Notes: generated by a model from the sequence alone, not told the origin. Positions 44,653 to 57,388 are shown, numbered from the stretch's first letter. The stretch is 64,000 nt of DNA from Siphonodentalium dalli (GCA_032622095.1 CP136061.1:90559845-90623844); one strand, 5' to 3'. Program-made: numbers and translations.

Positions 44653-46836
44653 AAGTCCCAATCATCCGAGGTCCAAATCATCCGAGGCCCCAATCATCCG
44701 AGGCCCCAATCATCCGAGGTCATAATCACTCGAGGTCCCAATCGTCCGAGGTCCCAATCATCCGAGGTCCCAGTCATCCGAGGTCCCAATCATCCGAGGT
44801 CCCAATAATCCCATCACCCAAGGTCATAATCATCCAAGGTTCCAACCACCCAAGGTCATAATCCAATGTCCAAATCACCCAAGGTCATAATCATCCAAGG
44901 TCCCAATCATCCAAGGTCCCAATCATCCAATGTCCCAATCATCCGAGGTCCCAATCATCCGAGGCCCCAATCATCCGAGGCCCCAATCACAAAGGTCCCA
45001 ATCATCCAAAGCCCCAATCATCCAAGGCCCCAATCATCCGAGGCCCCAATCACCGAGGTCCCAATCATCCAAAGCCCCAATCATCCGAGGCCCCAATCAT
45101 CCGAGGCCCCAATAATCCGAGGTCCCAATTATCCGAGGTCCCAATCATCCCATCACCCAAGGTCATAATCATCCAAGGTCCCAATCACCCGACCGAGGTC
45201 CCAATCATCCGAGGTCCCAATCATCCGAGGTCACAACCATCCAAGGTCCCAACCATCCGAGGTCCCAATCACCCGACCGAGGTCCCTATCACCCGAGGTC
45301 CCAATCATCCGAGGTCCCAATCATCCAAGGTCCCAACCATCCGATGTCCCAATCATCCGAGGTCACAATCACCCGACCGAGGTCCCAATCATCCGACCGA
45401 GGTCCCAATCATCCGACCGAGGTCCCAATCATCCGAGGTCCCAATTATCCGAGGTCCCAATCATCCGAGGTCCCAATCATCCGAGGTCCCAATCATCCGA
45501 CCGAGGTCCCAATCATCCCATCACCCAAGGTCATAATCATCCAAGGTCCCAATCATCCAAGGTCCCAATCATCCGACCGAGGTCCCAATCATCCGAGATC
45601 CCAATCATCCGAGGTCCCAATCATCCGAGGTCCCAACCATCCGATGTCCCAATCATCCGAGGTCGCAATCATCCGAGGCCCCAATCATCCGAGGTCCCAA
45701 TCACCCGAGGTCCCAATCATCCGATGTCCCAATCATCCGAGGTCCCAATCATCCGAGGTTCCAATCACCCGACCGAGGTTCCAATCATCCGAGGTCCCAA
45801 TCATCCGACCGAGGTCCCAATCATCCGAGGTCCCAATCATCCGACCGAGGTCCCAATCATCCGAGGTCCCAATCATCCGAGGCCCCAATCATCCGAGGCC
45901 CCAATCACAAAGGTCCCAATCATCCAAAGCCCCAATCACCCGAGGCCCCAATCACACGAGGTCCCAATCATCCAAAGCCCCAATCATCCGAGGCCTCAAT
46001 CATCCGAGGCCCCAATCACCCGAGGTCCCAATCATCCGAGGTCCCAATCATCCGAGGTCCCAATCATCCGATGTCCCAATCATCCGAGGTCCCAATCACC
46101 CGACCGAGGGCCCAATCATCCGAGGTCCCAATCATCCGAGGTCCCAATCATCCGAGGTCCCAATCATCCGACCGAGGTCCCAATCATCCGACCGAGGTCC
46201 CAATCATCCGAGGTACCAATCATCCGAGGTCCCAACCATCCGATGTCCCAATCATCCGAGGTCCCAATCATCCAAGGCCCCAATCATCCGAGGTCCCAAT
46301 CATCCGAGGTCCCAATCATCCGAGGTCCCAATCACCCGATGTCCCAATCATCCGATGTCCCAATCATCCGAGGTCCCAATCATCCGAGGCCCCAATCATC
46401 CGAGGTCCCGAGGTCCCAACCATCCGAGATCCCAATCATCCGAGGTCCCAATCATCCGAGGTCCCAATCATCCGATGTCCCAATCTCCGAGGTCCCAATC
46501 ATCCGAGGTCCCAACCATCCGAGGTCCCAATCATCCGAGGTCCCAATCATCCGAGGCCCCAATCATCCGAGGTCCCAATCATCCGAGGTCCCAATCATCC
46601 GAGGTCCCAATCACCCGATGTCCCAATCATCCGATGTTCCAATCATCCGAGGTCCCAATCGGTCCCAATCATCCGAGGTCCCAATCATCCGAGGTCCCAA
46701 CCATCCGAGATCCCAATCATCCGATGTCCCAATCATCCGAGGTCCCAATCATCCGAGGCCCCAATCATCCGAGGTCCCGAGGTCCCAACCATCCGAGATC
46801 CCAATCATCCGATGTCCCAATCATCCGAGGTTCCAA
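44653..46836 (+). repeat. Large minisatellite, 16-bp unit with 20-bp and longer variants
   Basis: AATCATCCGAGGTCCC repeats roughly 130 times. Variants are GAGGCCCC, GATGTCCC, CAAAGCCCC, a 20-bp form with an extra GACC, and a longer CCCATCACCCAAGGTCATAA form. Since 16 is not a multiple of three and no unit on this strand holds a stop, all three frames read the same 16-residue cycle (SQSSEVPIIRGPNHPR), giving frames of up to 508 codons. They lack a plausible start context, splice context or conserved domain and should not be annotated as proteins. Confidence 0.95.
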
Positions 46837-46851
46837 CATCCCAGTTGGTCC

Positions 46852-46925
46852 ACAGCAGAATTATGGGTAACTCTTCAGGATTTAGTCGGAAATATGGCTT
46901 GTTGCCATTCGTAGGAAAGCTCGTT
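46852..46925 (+). repeat. Family A left-arm fragment at the minisatellite edge
   Basis: CACAGCAGAATTATGGGTAA through GGCTTGTTGCCATTC to GGAAAGCTCG is the inner left arm of family A, with neither terminus present. Confidence 0.85.
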
Positions 46926-47069
46926 GTCCTTTTATCGAAACTTGTTCAAACAATTCACAATACCATAACTTCAAACGTGTAACAGGCGTCATAACTATTA
47001 CATGTATATCTATATAGTCGTACATACACCCCAGACTTAATATCAACCGTTTACGTGCAGAACTTTAAA

Positions 47070-47513
47070 GATACACACGGCATTGTCCGATATGATACCA
47101 GATACACACGACATAGTCCGATATGATGCCAGATACACACGACATAGTCCGATATGATACCAAATACACACGACATAGTCCGATATGATACCAGATACAC
47201 ACGACATAGTCCGATATGATACCAGATACACACGACATAGTCCGATATGATACCAGATACACACGGCATAGTCCGATATGATACCAGATACACACGACAT
47301 AGTCCGATATGATACCAAATACACACGACATAGTCCGATATGATACCAGATACACACGGCATAGTCCGATATGATACCAGATACACACGGCATTGTCCGA
47401 TATGATACCAGATACACACGACATAGTCCGATATGATACCAGATACGCACGACATAGTCCGATATGATACCAGATACACACGACATAGTCCGATATGATA
47501 CCAAATAGTCAAA
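47070..47513 (-). repeat. Minisatellite, 31-bp unit, about 14 copies
   Basis: AGATACACACGACATAGTCC + GATATGATACC repeats with little divergence; variants are GGCAT for GACAT and AAATAC for AGATAC. All three minus frames read a 31-residue cycle because 31 is not a multiple of three, giving three frames near 140-153 codons. These are not genes. Confidence 0.95.
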
Positions 47514-49087
47514 ATATTCAGCTTACCAGGAAAAAGAAAGTTTAAAAATACTTGTAATCATCATCATTTGACCTAATATCGATACAATCCACAAAAACCC
47601 CCATCAGCTTTACCATTTTGGAAACGCGTAGAAAGATCATAAGTGAGAACGCTCTTTATATTATCTACCGCTTTTGGAATACAACAGCGTGAACGCAATT
47701 TAAGACGTCATTGGAACTTTGTATCGCCTGACAAAAACACAAACCGTGTTAAAACTTTCCAGTCTCTTTTTAAAGTCGATATCTGACCATCAAGAATCTA
47801 ATTATTATATGGTAAAGTCGATATCTGACCATCAATAATCTAATTATGATATGGTAAACGGACAAATTGTAGTGTTATGGTGTCATCATCGTATGGTACA
47901 TCATTAAAGGCTCGGAGGGGGGGGGGGGGGGGGCTTCGCGATGGGTATAGATGTTAAAATCGTCACATCCGTTAATACCGTCATAAACATAAAGAATATT
48001 AAAGACCGTACGTAGTGTTAGTAAACAAAAGCCATGTTATGTTACAGAACAGTACGTAAAGAGTGTGCGGTAAGCAAAACACTCAACCCCGGGGATATCC
48101 CATCAGGTGAGCTTTGGTTAAAACTGTACCATGATGTATGCTGTTTACAACACACCATCGCCACTCAATATTTTGGTCTTGAATTGGTCCACCTAGTACA
48201 AACGCTATCGCATGCCAAATGGGATGGGATGCTGAAAAATCGCAAGCCAATTTGCGCGCGATTTAGTTTGCCGTGTCCCGCGTGACTCAGCATCGCATGC
48301 GAATATCTTATACTATGTTTCGATTGTAAAATTCAAAGAAATGTAACTCTAACATACCCGTTATTTAGTAAAAATTCATACCAAAAGAATGACACCACAA
48401 AGAGACACGTTTCAAAAACACTATAGGAAAAATCACTTGGGGGAGGCGGACGGCACTGTCTAAGACCTGTTGGGAAACATAGCCTGATTGGTCACAGTGA
48501 ATAAAAATCACACACAACATTGCCGGTGTTAAGTCCCGTTACTCTTCTATAGCTGTAACGGGCTTCATTGAAAAGACTATTACACGTGGGGTCCGGCCAT
48601 CCACGCATACTCCTGCGTGTGATTAATCATCTGAAATGTCCGCGATTAATCTGCCATCAGTTATCGTGGTAGGAAGATGTGATTATACGATCACATGCAT
48701 TTGTTTACATACATCTTCTGGTAGCGCGCCAGATCAAAATTATCTGGAAAACAAGGCTTTGTTTACTTAAAAATCTCGTTGCTTTTTCATTCAACGGACC
48801 TCTGATATACGCATGTTTGAAATAATTATTGTTGGGAAAGACTCCCCCCCCCCATATACGCAAAGTTTCCATTGGGCATAATCCAACGAAATGCAATCGA
48901 GATAACCCCCGTCTATGATTCTGGGTGTAAAGTCCGAAGAGTAACGGGACTGGTCCTGGTCCAAAAAAAAAAACAGTATAAATTAACCCAACCGATATCC
49001 CAAATTGTTTTGGACCGAGAAGACATGGTCTACAATAACAGGAGAATATATGTCTTCGAAAAAATCTTCCTCTTTACCACCCCAACT
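47514..49087. other. AT-rich intergenic stretch
   Basis: A G run at about 47918 and a short direct repeat (GTCGATATCTGACCATCAA, 47777 and 47818) are visible. AGTCCCGTTACTCTTC at 48533 has an inverted match at 48937. No gene is supported; the 83-codon frame at 48034 has no recognisable features. Confidence 0.5.
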
Positions 49088-49990
49088 AGTCCTGCTTATC
49101 TGCTAGGATGCTGGTAGGTCCTGCCGAATCGCTATGATGCTGGAGACGCCGTTACTAAACGTACCGTTATTTTTTCTAACGTCATTTTCGCGGTGTTGGG
49201 CTAATGTGAGAAAACGCCAGTATCAGTCTGAAACATTAAAGAGATATTATGGACTTGTTCGGGTGCGTGAAATTGATAAGTTATATTACTCAGGCGCTAT
49301 GTCAACATGGGGAATGTAGCATTCTACTAACATCGCCGAAAAAATCAAAGAAATCGACCAAACCACTCCATAGAAAACATCGTCTGAACTGCGCTCAATT
49401 GTAAATATTTACATCTCGATTCGGGACGCAACTGTCGGCGACAAATTAACACATATAGAGGATCTCACATGAGTTTCTATTTTATACGGAATTTATCAAC
49501 CGAGTTCACTAAATTCGATGTGAGCAGAGGTTTACCGAGGCTCAATTAGAATTTAGTGGACGAGGTTGATAAATCACATGATCAAATAAACTCGAAGCAA
49601 CGCGAAATATTCATCGAAAACAACAATCATAAACTACAGCGATCGCAAGTTATTTGAAGAACGTCATCGCACGCGCTGATATTAAACGTGGGTCTGGTCT
49701 TACCGATTATTATGAAACCGCTTTTATGGGCAAATTATGTGATAAAAACGATTTCGTCATCGAGAGTCATTGTATTTAATTAATATCATCCCACTATTCA
49801 AATCTTTTGCAATTTGTATGGTTTCGAATCTTTGATAGCCTTTTCCTGATTATGTTCAGATTATCCGAACTCCGGGAGAATGGGAACTTTAGAAAAATAA
49901 CGGTACTGTTTCTTAACAGCATCAGTTTGCCATACCTTGCATCATAGCAATTCAGCAGGACCCAGCAAAACCATAGCACATCAGCAAGAC
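49088..49990. repeat. Inverted-repeat element with arms of about 100 bp
   Basis: The left arm (AGTCCTGCTTATCTGCTA, GGTCCTGCCGAATCGCTATG, GTACCGTTATTTTTTCTAA) is mirrored at 49878-49990 (TTAGAAAAATAACGGTAC, CATAGCAATTCAGCAGGACC, TCAGCAAGAC). A second hairpin (TTTATCAACCGAGTTCACTA with its mirror, 49493-49575) sits in the middle. No transposase is visible. Confidence 0.75.
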
Positions 49991-52044
49991 CACTTGAGTC
50001 TGACTTGACCGGGGTGGGGGTGGGGTGTTATACATCCCAAATTTATGTGGTTAAATGTCTCATCCGATTTGACACCTTTAATTAACATCCGAATGAAGGT
50101 ACTTTCCAATTATCAGACGAACACAATCATAACAAGTTACCGCGACACCTGATGATTTGTCGGTAAATGGAAGAGATTATTCGTCTTGCTTTCTGATTGT
50201 CTGCAATATAAGAGAGGTAACTCTATAAGTTGATAATACACGGATTTATGGTTAAAAGCTACTAAATATATAGAGTTTCACTTCTTGAATTTGTGTGATT
50301 GGTCTGCAAATTAAGGGTCAGATGCACGTTTTGCCAAAATTTCCTGGTATTTCTAAATGGATTTTTTCTCAAAATCTGTCAGGAATTTATTTGTGAAATT
50401 TGGTACAAGCGATTATTGTGATACAATATTTAAGAACCATGAAACAATTAGTTATTATAATAGTAGAGCGGACAAACTCACTAGAAGTAGGAGTTTAGTC
50501 CATCGGCACCACACACGGGCTTGTGATACATCATTTTGAAGGTTATGACATTCCGTGGAAAATAGACAAAAAATCATTCATTTTCAGTTGTTTCGCCCCT
50601 CTTAATATGCATTTATTCAGTGAATGGAGATCCCGTATATAATATAGAAACTTGTGGAAATATATACTGCATATGATTGTAGGATAAGGATGTCATTTTT
50701 TGCCATATATGCTATGTGGTGGTAGATTGTGTCACCCCACCCCAAAATTCAGAAGAAACAAAATCAGTTTTAGAAATTTCGTTATGGCAGAATACAAAAG
50801 CACAACTCCGATTATTTTGTGCTATTATATTGAACTCTACCCGCTTCGAGATATACATTATGATAACGTCATGGTATCATTTACAGATGGCAACATTTCG
50901 GAGTTTTCTGATGAAAGTAGACCGAAAATCGTGAAATATAAACTTGTTTTTCCCCTCTACATGGGTGATAATTCAATTCCATTTTGAACAACAATCCAGG
51001 ACAAACTCTCAAGAGTTGACGAGACACATAATGCATATGAATGTTTTCGGATTGTATCATCTTCTGTCACATTTGTTTGGTTACGTTATTGCACCCATCG
51101 CCCAACAATACAATACATTGCAAGATTAGACAAACACGGAATATTCCTATACACATTTATGCATTGTACACATACCTTATCAAGCTTGGGCGTTTGATAG
51201 TTACTTGAGTTGAAGAAAGTACATCATTGTATATGTTTACTTCGCATAATATAGCTTCACATTTGTATAAGATTATACGTATTGGGAGGTTTAGTGATTG
51301 TTAATAACCAGGTTCAGCCACAGTACATGTAACTTGTAACGTGTGTTGCCATTACCAACGAAATCACCTGACTCACATGACCATTCCGCTTACACGTACA
51401 CCATCAAACAACCGTTTAGACGTTTTGTGTCAAATGTGCAGCATTGCGAAATATGTATCAGAGGGGTGTCCAATTTTTATATCAATCGACGAACCTGTGC
51501 TTAGTGAACTTTTGTTAAATTCTTCAGCAGCGGCGACCATGCACGCCGTTACTTTTCCCAAATGGGTTGTTGGTACGAACTACTATTATAGTAGTACTAT
51601 ACATATAAGAATTACAAGTATAGCTTATAGTAGGCGTATGTGTTTCGTGCGGTCTAAACACATTTTTACAGAAGTGACGACTGCGAGTCCATTGGGGAGA
51701 AAATAGTGCCGTTCATTGCATTCAATCTTCTTGCCACACACAGTATTGTGATATAGTTATGTTTGTATTTAATTCTGTTGTTTACGTGATAAATATTGTT
51801 AGTTGTACACTATATATGAATGATTGCAAAACTCGCGTGCCCATATACTTGGGTTTCTCGAATCCGTAATCGTAACTACAGCTATTGAAAATCGACAACT
51901 GATAGAAAGAACACATATTCTAGTGATGTACCTGTAGCACCATATGCGTAATTCATGCATGCAATAGGTTATTATGCGTAAGCTGTCAAGTGCCAACACA
52001 GCAAATAATAATTTACGGTAGGCATGCATTGTAATGCATTGCAC

Positions 52045-52563
52045 TAAATACCACCCGAACCGAATTTTTTCTGGAAACAATTTGTGACACCAGATAGCTA
52101 TGATGGCACAAGATCATGGTTAGATTACCAAGCACACTTTGAAATTTGTTCCAATATAAATGGATTGGAAATTGATGACATGGGCCTTTATCTAGGCGCA
52201 CCCTTGAGATGATTGGCGCAAGGAACACTCTGTGACCTACTCCCAGGACGAGAGGAAGAATACAACGTTCTTGTTGGTGCGATAGAAGGCCGATTTGCTG
52301 CCAAAAAAACCAGACTGACCAGATCGTACAATTGCGTGCACGACGACAAAGGGCAGGGGGAAAGTTACCGACGTCTGACCAATATGTTATATCACACTGC
52401 AACCCATGAATTGAGAGACACCTTGGCAAAGGACCAATTCATTGGTGGGTTGTATGATCCAGATATACGGCTCATGGTACAACAAGCACGACTGGGCTCT
52501 CTTGGTGAGAGCATAAGACATGCAGTTGAATTAGAGGCTTTTGCCAAGTCTGAAAAAACATAG
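52045..52563 (+). pseudogene. Degraded retrotransposon Gag (Ty3/gypsy-type) remnant
   Basis: The frame reads PDSYDGTRSWLDYQAHFEI, then a stop at about 52210, then LLPGREEEYNVLV, AIEGRFAAK and DQFIGGLYDPDIR. The pattern of a W..Y..HFE segment, a short domain ending in a DLLPG-type turn, and a (F/L)...(L/V)..G..D segment is typical of Gag capsid in Ty3/gypsy elements of invertebrates. The frame continues shifted at 52541-52798 as a Lys/Glu-rich linker. In-frame stops show it is dead. Reverse transcriptase, RNase H and integrase were not recognised downstream. Confidence 0.75.
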
Positions 52564-53062
52564 GGCTAAACACTATGCTAGGGCAGTAAATGAAGCAGAC
52601 CCAACACAAAGCAAAAATATAGAGTTTGAAGAACTCAAAAAGATAAGAGATGAACTGAAGCCCCAAACTGGTTCTAATGGGAAAACTCAAAATAGCTCAC
52701 AACCGTCCCAGACACCACAGTCCATCTCTGAGATGAAGGAGATAAAACAAATATTGACTGATGTGAAGAGGTGTAAAGGGGAGATTAACAAAGAATGACA
52801 AACTTGGAGAAACAAAACAAGGAGAAAAAGAGTAACACAAATGAGTCCTGTGGGGGACTGTCGTGACGATAGACAGTGGAGCATAATTATAATGATAATC
52901 CTGATTATAACACAAACGAATACAAAGAACGCACCAGATGAAGAACTTCTCACAATCGACGCGACATGTGTCATAATGCCTAACGTGGTAGGGGAGACGA
53001 GCAGAACACAATTTTGTTAGATACAGCTCTTCTGAAGAGGGGGGCTGTATTTAGATTGCAAT

Positions 53063-53176
53063 CTCTATGGGCAGCCAGTGAGGTTTCTGATTGGTACTGG
53101 AGCAACAGTTTCCATGCTCTCAAAGAAACTGTATGACTACTTATCGGAAGATAAACATCATATGTTACATAAATGA
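53063..53176 (+). pseudogene. Retropepsin-like fragment with mutated active site
   Basis: The frame at 53063 gives LYGQPVRFLIGTGATVSMLS followed by KKLYDYL, the shape of a retroviral-type aspartic protease flap entry. The catalytic Asp of the DTGA motif is Gly here (codon GGT at 53093-53095, one base from GAT). The frame stops about 38 codons later. It lies about 500 bp after the Gag remnant, the usual gag-pro order. Confidence 0.7.
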
Positions 53177-54296
53177 TGTAGCACACGACCTGCTGATCAT
53201 TGAGTCCTACGAAACGAATAAGGCATGCCGAGTTGTATCATCTAACTCATCGGAAACTCTGCCAGAGATAGTATCTTCTCGTCACTTGTCAGAGCACATC
53301 AACACAAATTCCCCAGAATGAATTGGAACTATTGAAACTGAGGATCACGAGCCCACTTATACCGTGATAAGCAGCACGACGGATCAGGCACCAGCTATGG
53401 TAGAGAACACAGATATTGGCAGAATATGCCATATGTGACTCCTGGAAGGTCTGGAAATTCACAAATCCTCAGAAAGCTTAACGAACCTATTATGGGTCTC
53501 TATGATCACATGGCAATACAGCAGTAGTTTCTGCTACCATAAACAATGGGGATGAGTTTCAAAGAGCTGAACCAAAACCACCCTATCCTGAAGTGAAACC
53601 AAATACACAGGAGAAATATATTCTTCCTGACACATTAGCAGACATACAAGGTCAGAGAAATTCGACATGTAATGACCAAGGCCTTGGAGATATTACGGCA
53701 TCTGTTCCTCATCATATTCCAAGAGATATGGCCCAACCCAGAAACGGCGCCATGGGGGATTCAAGGACGATAGATAGAATTATAAGAACATCGCAAGGTT
53801 GATGACAAGGTTTGATGATTTGATGGCTGTGATCAAGAAAGTCGTGACGCATTAAAACCCCAAATACGGTGGGAACGTCCCATAGGGCAAAGTCGTGGAT
53901 GATGACTACCAGATAGGAGAGTCACAGAAATACAGTTTATATACTGTTTGTACAGTACTGTTGATGTAAAACAAATATTCTATTATATGATTAAAGGGAA
54001 GTGTCAGCCATGGGGGAACATAAAGTCCCTTGTGGCTGCAGGTTCATTCCAAACACGACCCCTTAGCTCAACTTGCAGGGTTGAGCCACGAATAGATGTG
54101 GTGAGATCGCGAGCTCACCTTAATGGCTGTGCCGTCTCGTGGGTAGTTCATGCCCATTGGTCGCTAAAAACCCTCTATTATGTGTATCGAAGAAGAGTAG
54201 GCTATGCGACCGCATTGGAGATCATTTCTGCACCAGATACAAATAAACTTTGGCTTCCATCGGTTCCAGGGTGCAGACGACCTACGGTATGTAAAG
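53177..54296 (+). other. 3' part of the retroelement remnant, possible polypurine tract and LTR start
   Basis: Short broken frames (for example 53593-53802) have no recognisable domain. AAAGGGAAG at 53993-54001 directly before TGTCAGCC resembles a polypurine tract followed by an LTR beginning TG. No matching 5' LTR is seen before 52045, and the candidate LTR is cut at 54297 by the right inverted arm. Confidence 0.4.
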
Positions 54297-57221
54297 GAAG
54301 TCGTACCAACAACCCATTTGGGAAAAATAACGGCGTGGTCACCGCTGCTGAAGAATTTAACATAAGTTTACTAAGCACATGTTCGTCGATTGACATAAAG
54401 ATTGGACACCCCTCTGATACACATTTCGCAATGCTGTACATTTGACACAAAACGTCTACATGGTTGTTTGATGGTGTACGTGCAAGCGGGATGGTCATGT
54501 GAGTCAGATGATTTCGTTGGTAATGGCAACACACGTTACAAGTTACATGTACTGTGGCTGAACCTGGTTATTAACAATAACTAAACCTCCCAATACGTAT
54601 AATCTTATACAACTGTGAAGCTATATTATGCGAAGTAAACATATACAATTAATGATGTAATTTCTTCAACTCAAGTAACTATCAAACGCCTCAGCTTGAT
54701 AAGGTATGTGTATAATGCATAAATGTGTATAGAAATATTCCGTGTTTGTCTCATCTTTTAATGTATTGTATTGTTGGGCGATGGGTGCAATAACGTAACC
54801 AAACAAATGCGACAGAAGATGATACAATCCGAAAACATTCATATGCGTTATGTGTCTCGTCAACTCTTGAGAGTTTGTCCTGGATTATTGTTCAAAATGG
54901 AAATGAATTATCACCCATGTAGAGGGGAAAAACAAGTTTATATTTCACGATTTTCGGTCTACTTTCATCAGAAAACTCCGAAATGTTGCCATCTGTAAAT
55001 GATACCATGTCGTTATCATAATGTATATCTCGAAGTGGGTAGAGTTCAATATAATAGCACAAAATAATCGGAGTCGTGCTTTTGTATTCTGCCATGACGA
55101 AATTTCTAAAACTGTTTGTTTTTTTTTCTGAATTTTGTGGTGGGGTGACACAATCTACCACCACATATCATATATGGCAAAGAATGACATTCTTATCTTA
55201 CAGTCATATGCAGTATATATTTCCACAAGTGTCTATATTATATACGGGATCTCTATTCAATGCAATACTGAATAATCGCCTATTAAGAAGGGAGAAACAA
55301 CTGAAAATGAATGATTTTTTGTCTATTTTCCACGTAAATTTAAGAATGTTTTACATCTATCACCGCAATCATGACATTTCATTACTTTGTATTTATAAGT
55401 GTGTAACCTGCTATATCGTAGCACAAACTTATCCCGAATACCTGTGTTTGTGTATTCATTTGTGCCGAATTTCCCTAAAACAGTGACTTTTTGCTGAATT
55501 TTGGGGTGAGGGGTGAAATAATCTTACATAACACATCACGTGTTAAATATGATGACATATTCAGCATACTGTCGTATTTGGTATATATCCGCACTTTTCT
55601 AGACTATATACGATATCCCTGGTCAAAAGAATATTGATCTATCGCCCATTAAATGAGGCAAAAAATTGAAAAATTGCGCTGTTTTGTCTATTTTTACAAT
55701 AAATCTAAAAAAAATCTTCGTTATATCAGAGAATTCGTACCACTATCATAGTAAGTATTTAGAGGTATGTAGACTACAATATTTTAGCGCAAAATGTTCG
55801 CGTTTCTATACTTTTATTTCTCATTTTGCCGAATTTTACAAAAAAAAATTTGCTGAATTTTGGCACTTAATCAGCTAAAAATCATCTTTTGCATCATCTG
55901 TATATTTCACACCGGGTCCTACCCGATGCGGAATGTCATAACCTTCACAATGATGTATCACAAGCTTGTGTGTGGTCCCGATGTACTAAACTTTCTGAAA
56001 TCGGTTCCGTCCGCTCCACTATAATCTCAATTACTTCACTTTTATGGCATGGAAAATATTGAAAATTTCACCGTTTTCTGGTACCAAGAACTTCAGTAAA
56101 TTATATTTGTTTTAAAATTGCAGATCATGTTCATGATATCATATCTGTAGATCATGAGAGGAGAGTTAATTTTTCTTGATTCATGAAATTTGATGATTAT
56201 GTTCACTTAGAAAGACAACTACCCACAAATAATTTTCTATATTTGAGAATTTTCATGTCATTCATGTTGTTCAATGAAAAATTGGGCTGAGATGAGTTCT
56301 GGGTCATGGCTTCATGACCATGTTAAAGCTGACCACCATATATGATATATCTTAACACTGGCCTAATTTCTGTTGATTTTCCCCTGCTGGAGTGGATCAC
56401 ACTGCATATCAACAGTTGTTTTCATTTGGCTGGAATATTTCTGACTGCTTTAATCGTCATTATAATATATGGGGGTATGACACTTTATTATGCAATTAAA
56501 TATATAACCCAACATTATGATACAAATGAAGCCTTCTCTCATAGAGCCAAGACAATAAGCTGTTTGATGATTTGAAGTTTTGTGTGAAATTATTAATTAT
56601 TCCAGCAGTTCTTGGTACCTAAAGGGACAACACAAATATAATATTTCAACCTCTCAAATGTATTACAATCCATTGTTTTTGTTGTCTCTTAATAACTGCT
56701 CAGATTCTACATAAAATGAAGATGATCATATGTGAAAATCAAGATTTTTTTGCCAGATAGATCCAGAGAAATACTTTGTTGAAAATCTTTTGCAATATTT
56801 GGCTCTATTTATGCAAAACGTTCATCTCCATCTTAATATGTTTTGACGGGTGTAGTAGTTCAAGATTCTACTTGTCAGGAAGAAACAGTGACAGATGGAC
56901 ATTTCGAGCGGGGATAGTCGCGCACAAGGATGATTGTACTGACCGAGATAATGATTCATGAACATTCTTTGTCGATTATAGTCTTGAAATATTCCCATAC
57001 GCGCACGATGCTAGAAGATAATGGTTGTTCCAATATTCCACTGCACGCGCACCTCATTGATAAAGATCGACAGCATGGTCTGGGGTCACACGCGTGGGCT
57101 TGCACCAACGTCTTTATCAATTCTAAGTATACTGAGAAATCCGATGTAAGGATATGATATCGTTTATTTTACATTTGTAAAATATTTGGGATTAACTCGT
57201 ACCCCAGAGGTGAGTGAGACT

Positions 57222-57388
57222 GTGGCTCAGTGGGTAGATTATTAAATCATGCCATGAATCTCTACTCTGGCTACGCTCGTTGAGATTATACTCCACCAGT
57301 TCAAACATGGGAACCATGTTTATTGTTCAGACAGGGAAGTTTATAACATTGGAAAAACAAAAAACAAAAAACAAAAAACAAAAACAAT
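57222..57388 (+). repeat. Possible decayed tRNA-derived SINE
   Basis: GTGGCTCAGTGGGTAGA at 57222 resembles a Pol III A box and CCAGTTCAAACATGG at about 57296 a B box. A CAAAAAA-type repeat tail covers 57353-57386. The spacing is close to that of a tRNA head. No target duplication is visible. Confidence 0.5.

Larger units (their letters stand above)
50400..56070. repeat. Long inverted repeat enclosing a retroelement remnant
   Basis: The left arm is about 50400-51583. The right arm (54297-56070) is its near-identical reverse complement, for example GGGTTGTTGGTACGA at the inner edge and CACACAAGCTTGTGATACAT at the outer part. The right arm is about 595 bp longer (55335-55929), made of degenerate repeats spaced about 365 bp (TTTCTGAATTTTG, TTGCTGAATTTTGG). 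Matching frames of about 90-120 codons occur in both arms because the DNA is copied. They match no family I know. Confidence 0.85.

Noticed and set aside
45344-46914. Overlapping frames of 508, 396 and 303 codons
   Set aside because: They are the 16-bp minisatellite read in three frames. The same peptide cycle in every frame and no domain or splice context show that they are not genes.
47043-47512. Three minus-strand frames of 138-153 codons
   Set aside because: Translation of the 31-bp array; the same cycle appears in all three frames.
44653-47513. CRISPR array
   Set aside because: The units are contiguous tandem repeats without unique spacers, in animal DNA.
48533-48953. TIR element from the inverted AGTCCCGTTACTCTTC pair
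   Set aside because: Only about 16 bp match, with no further symmetry or target duplication.
50400-56070. Complete LTR retrotransposon
   Set aside because: The long repeats are inverted rather than direct, and no reverse transcriptase, RNase H or integrase motifs are seen.
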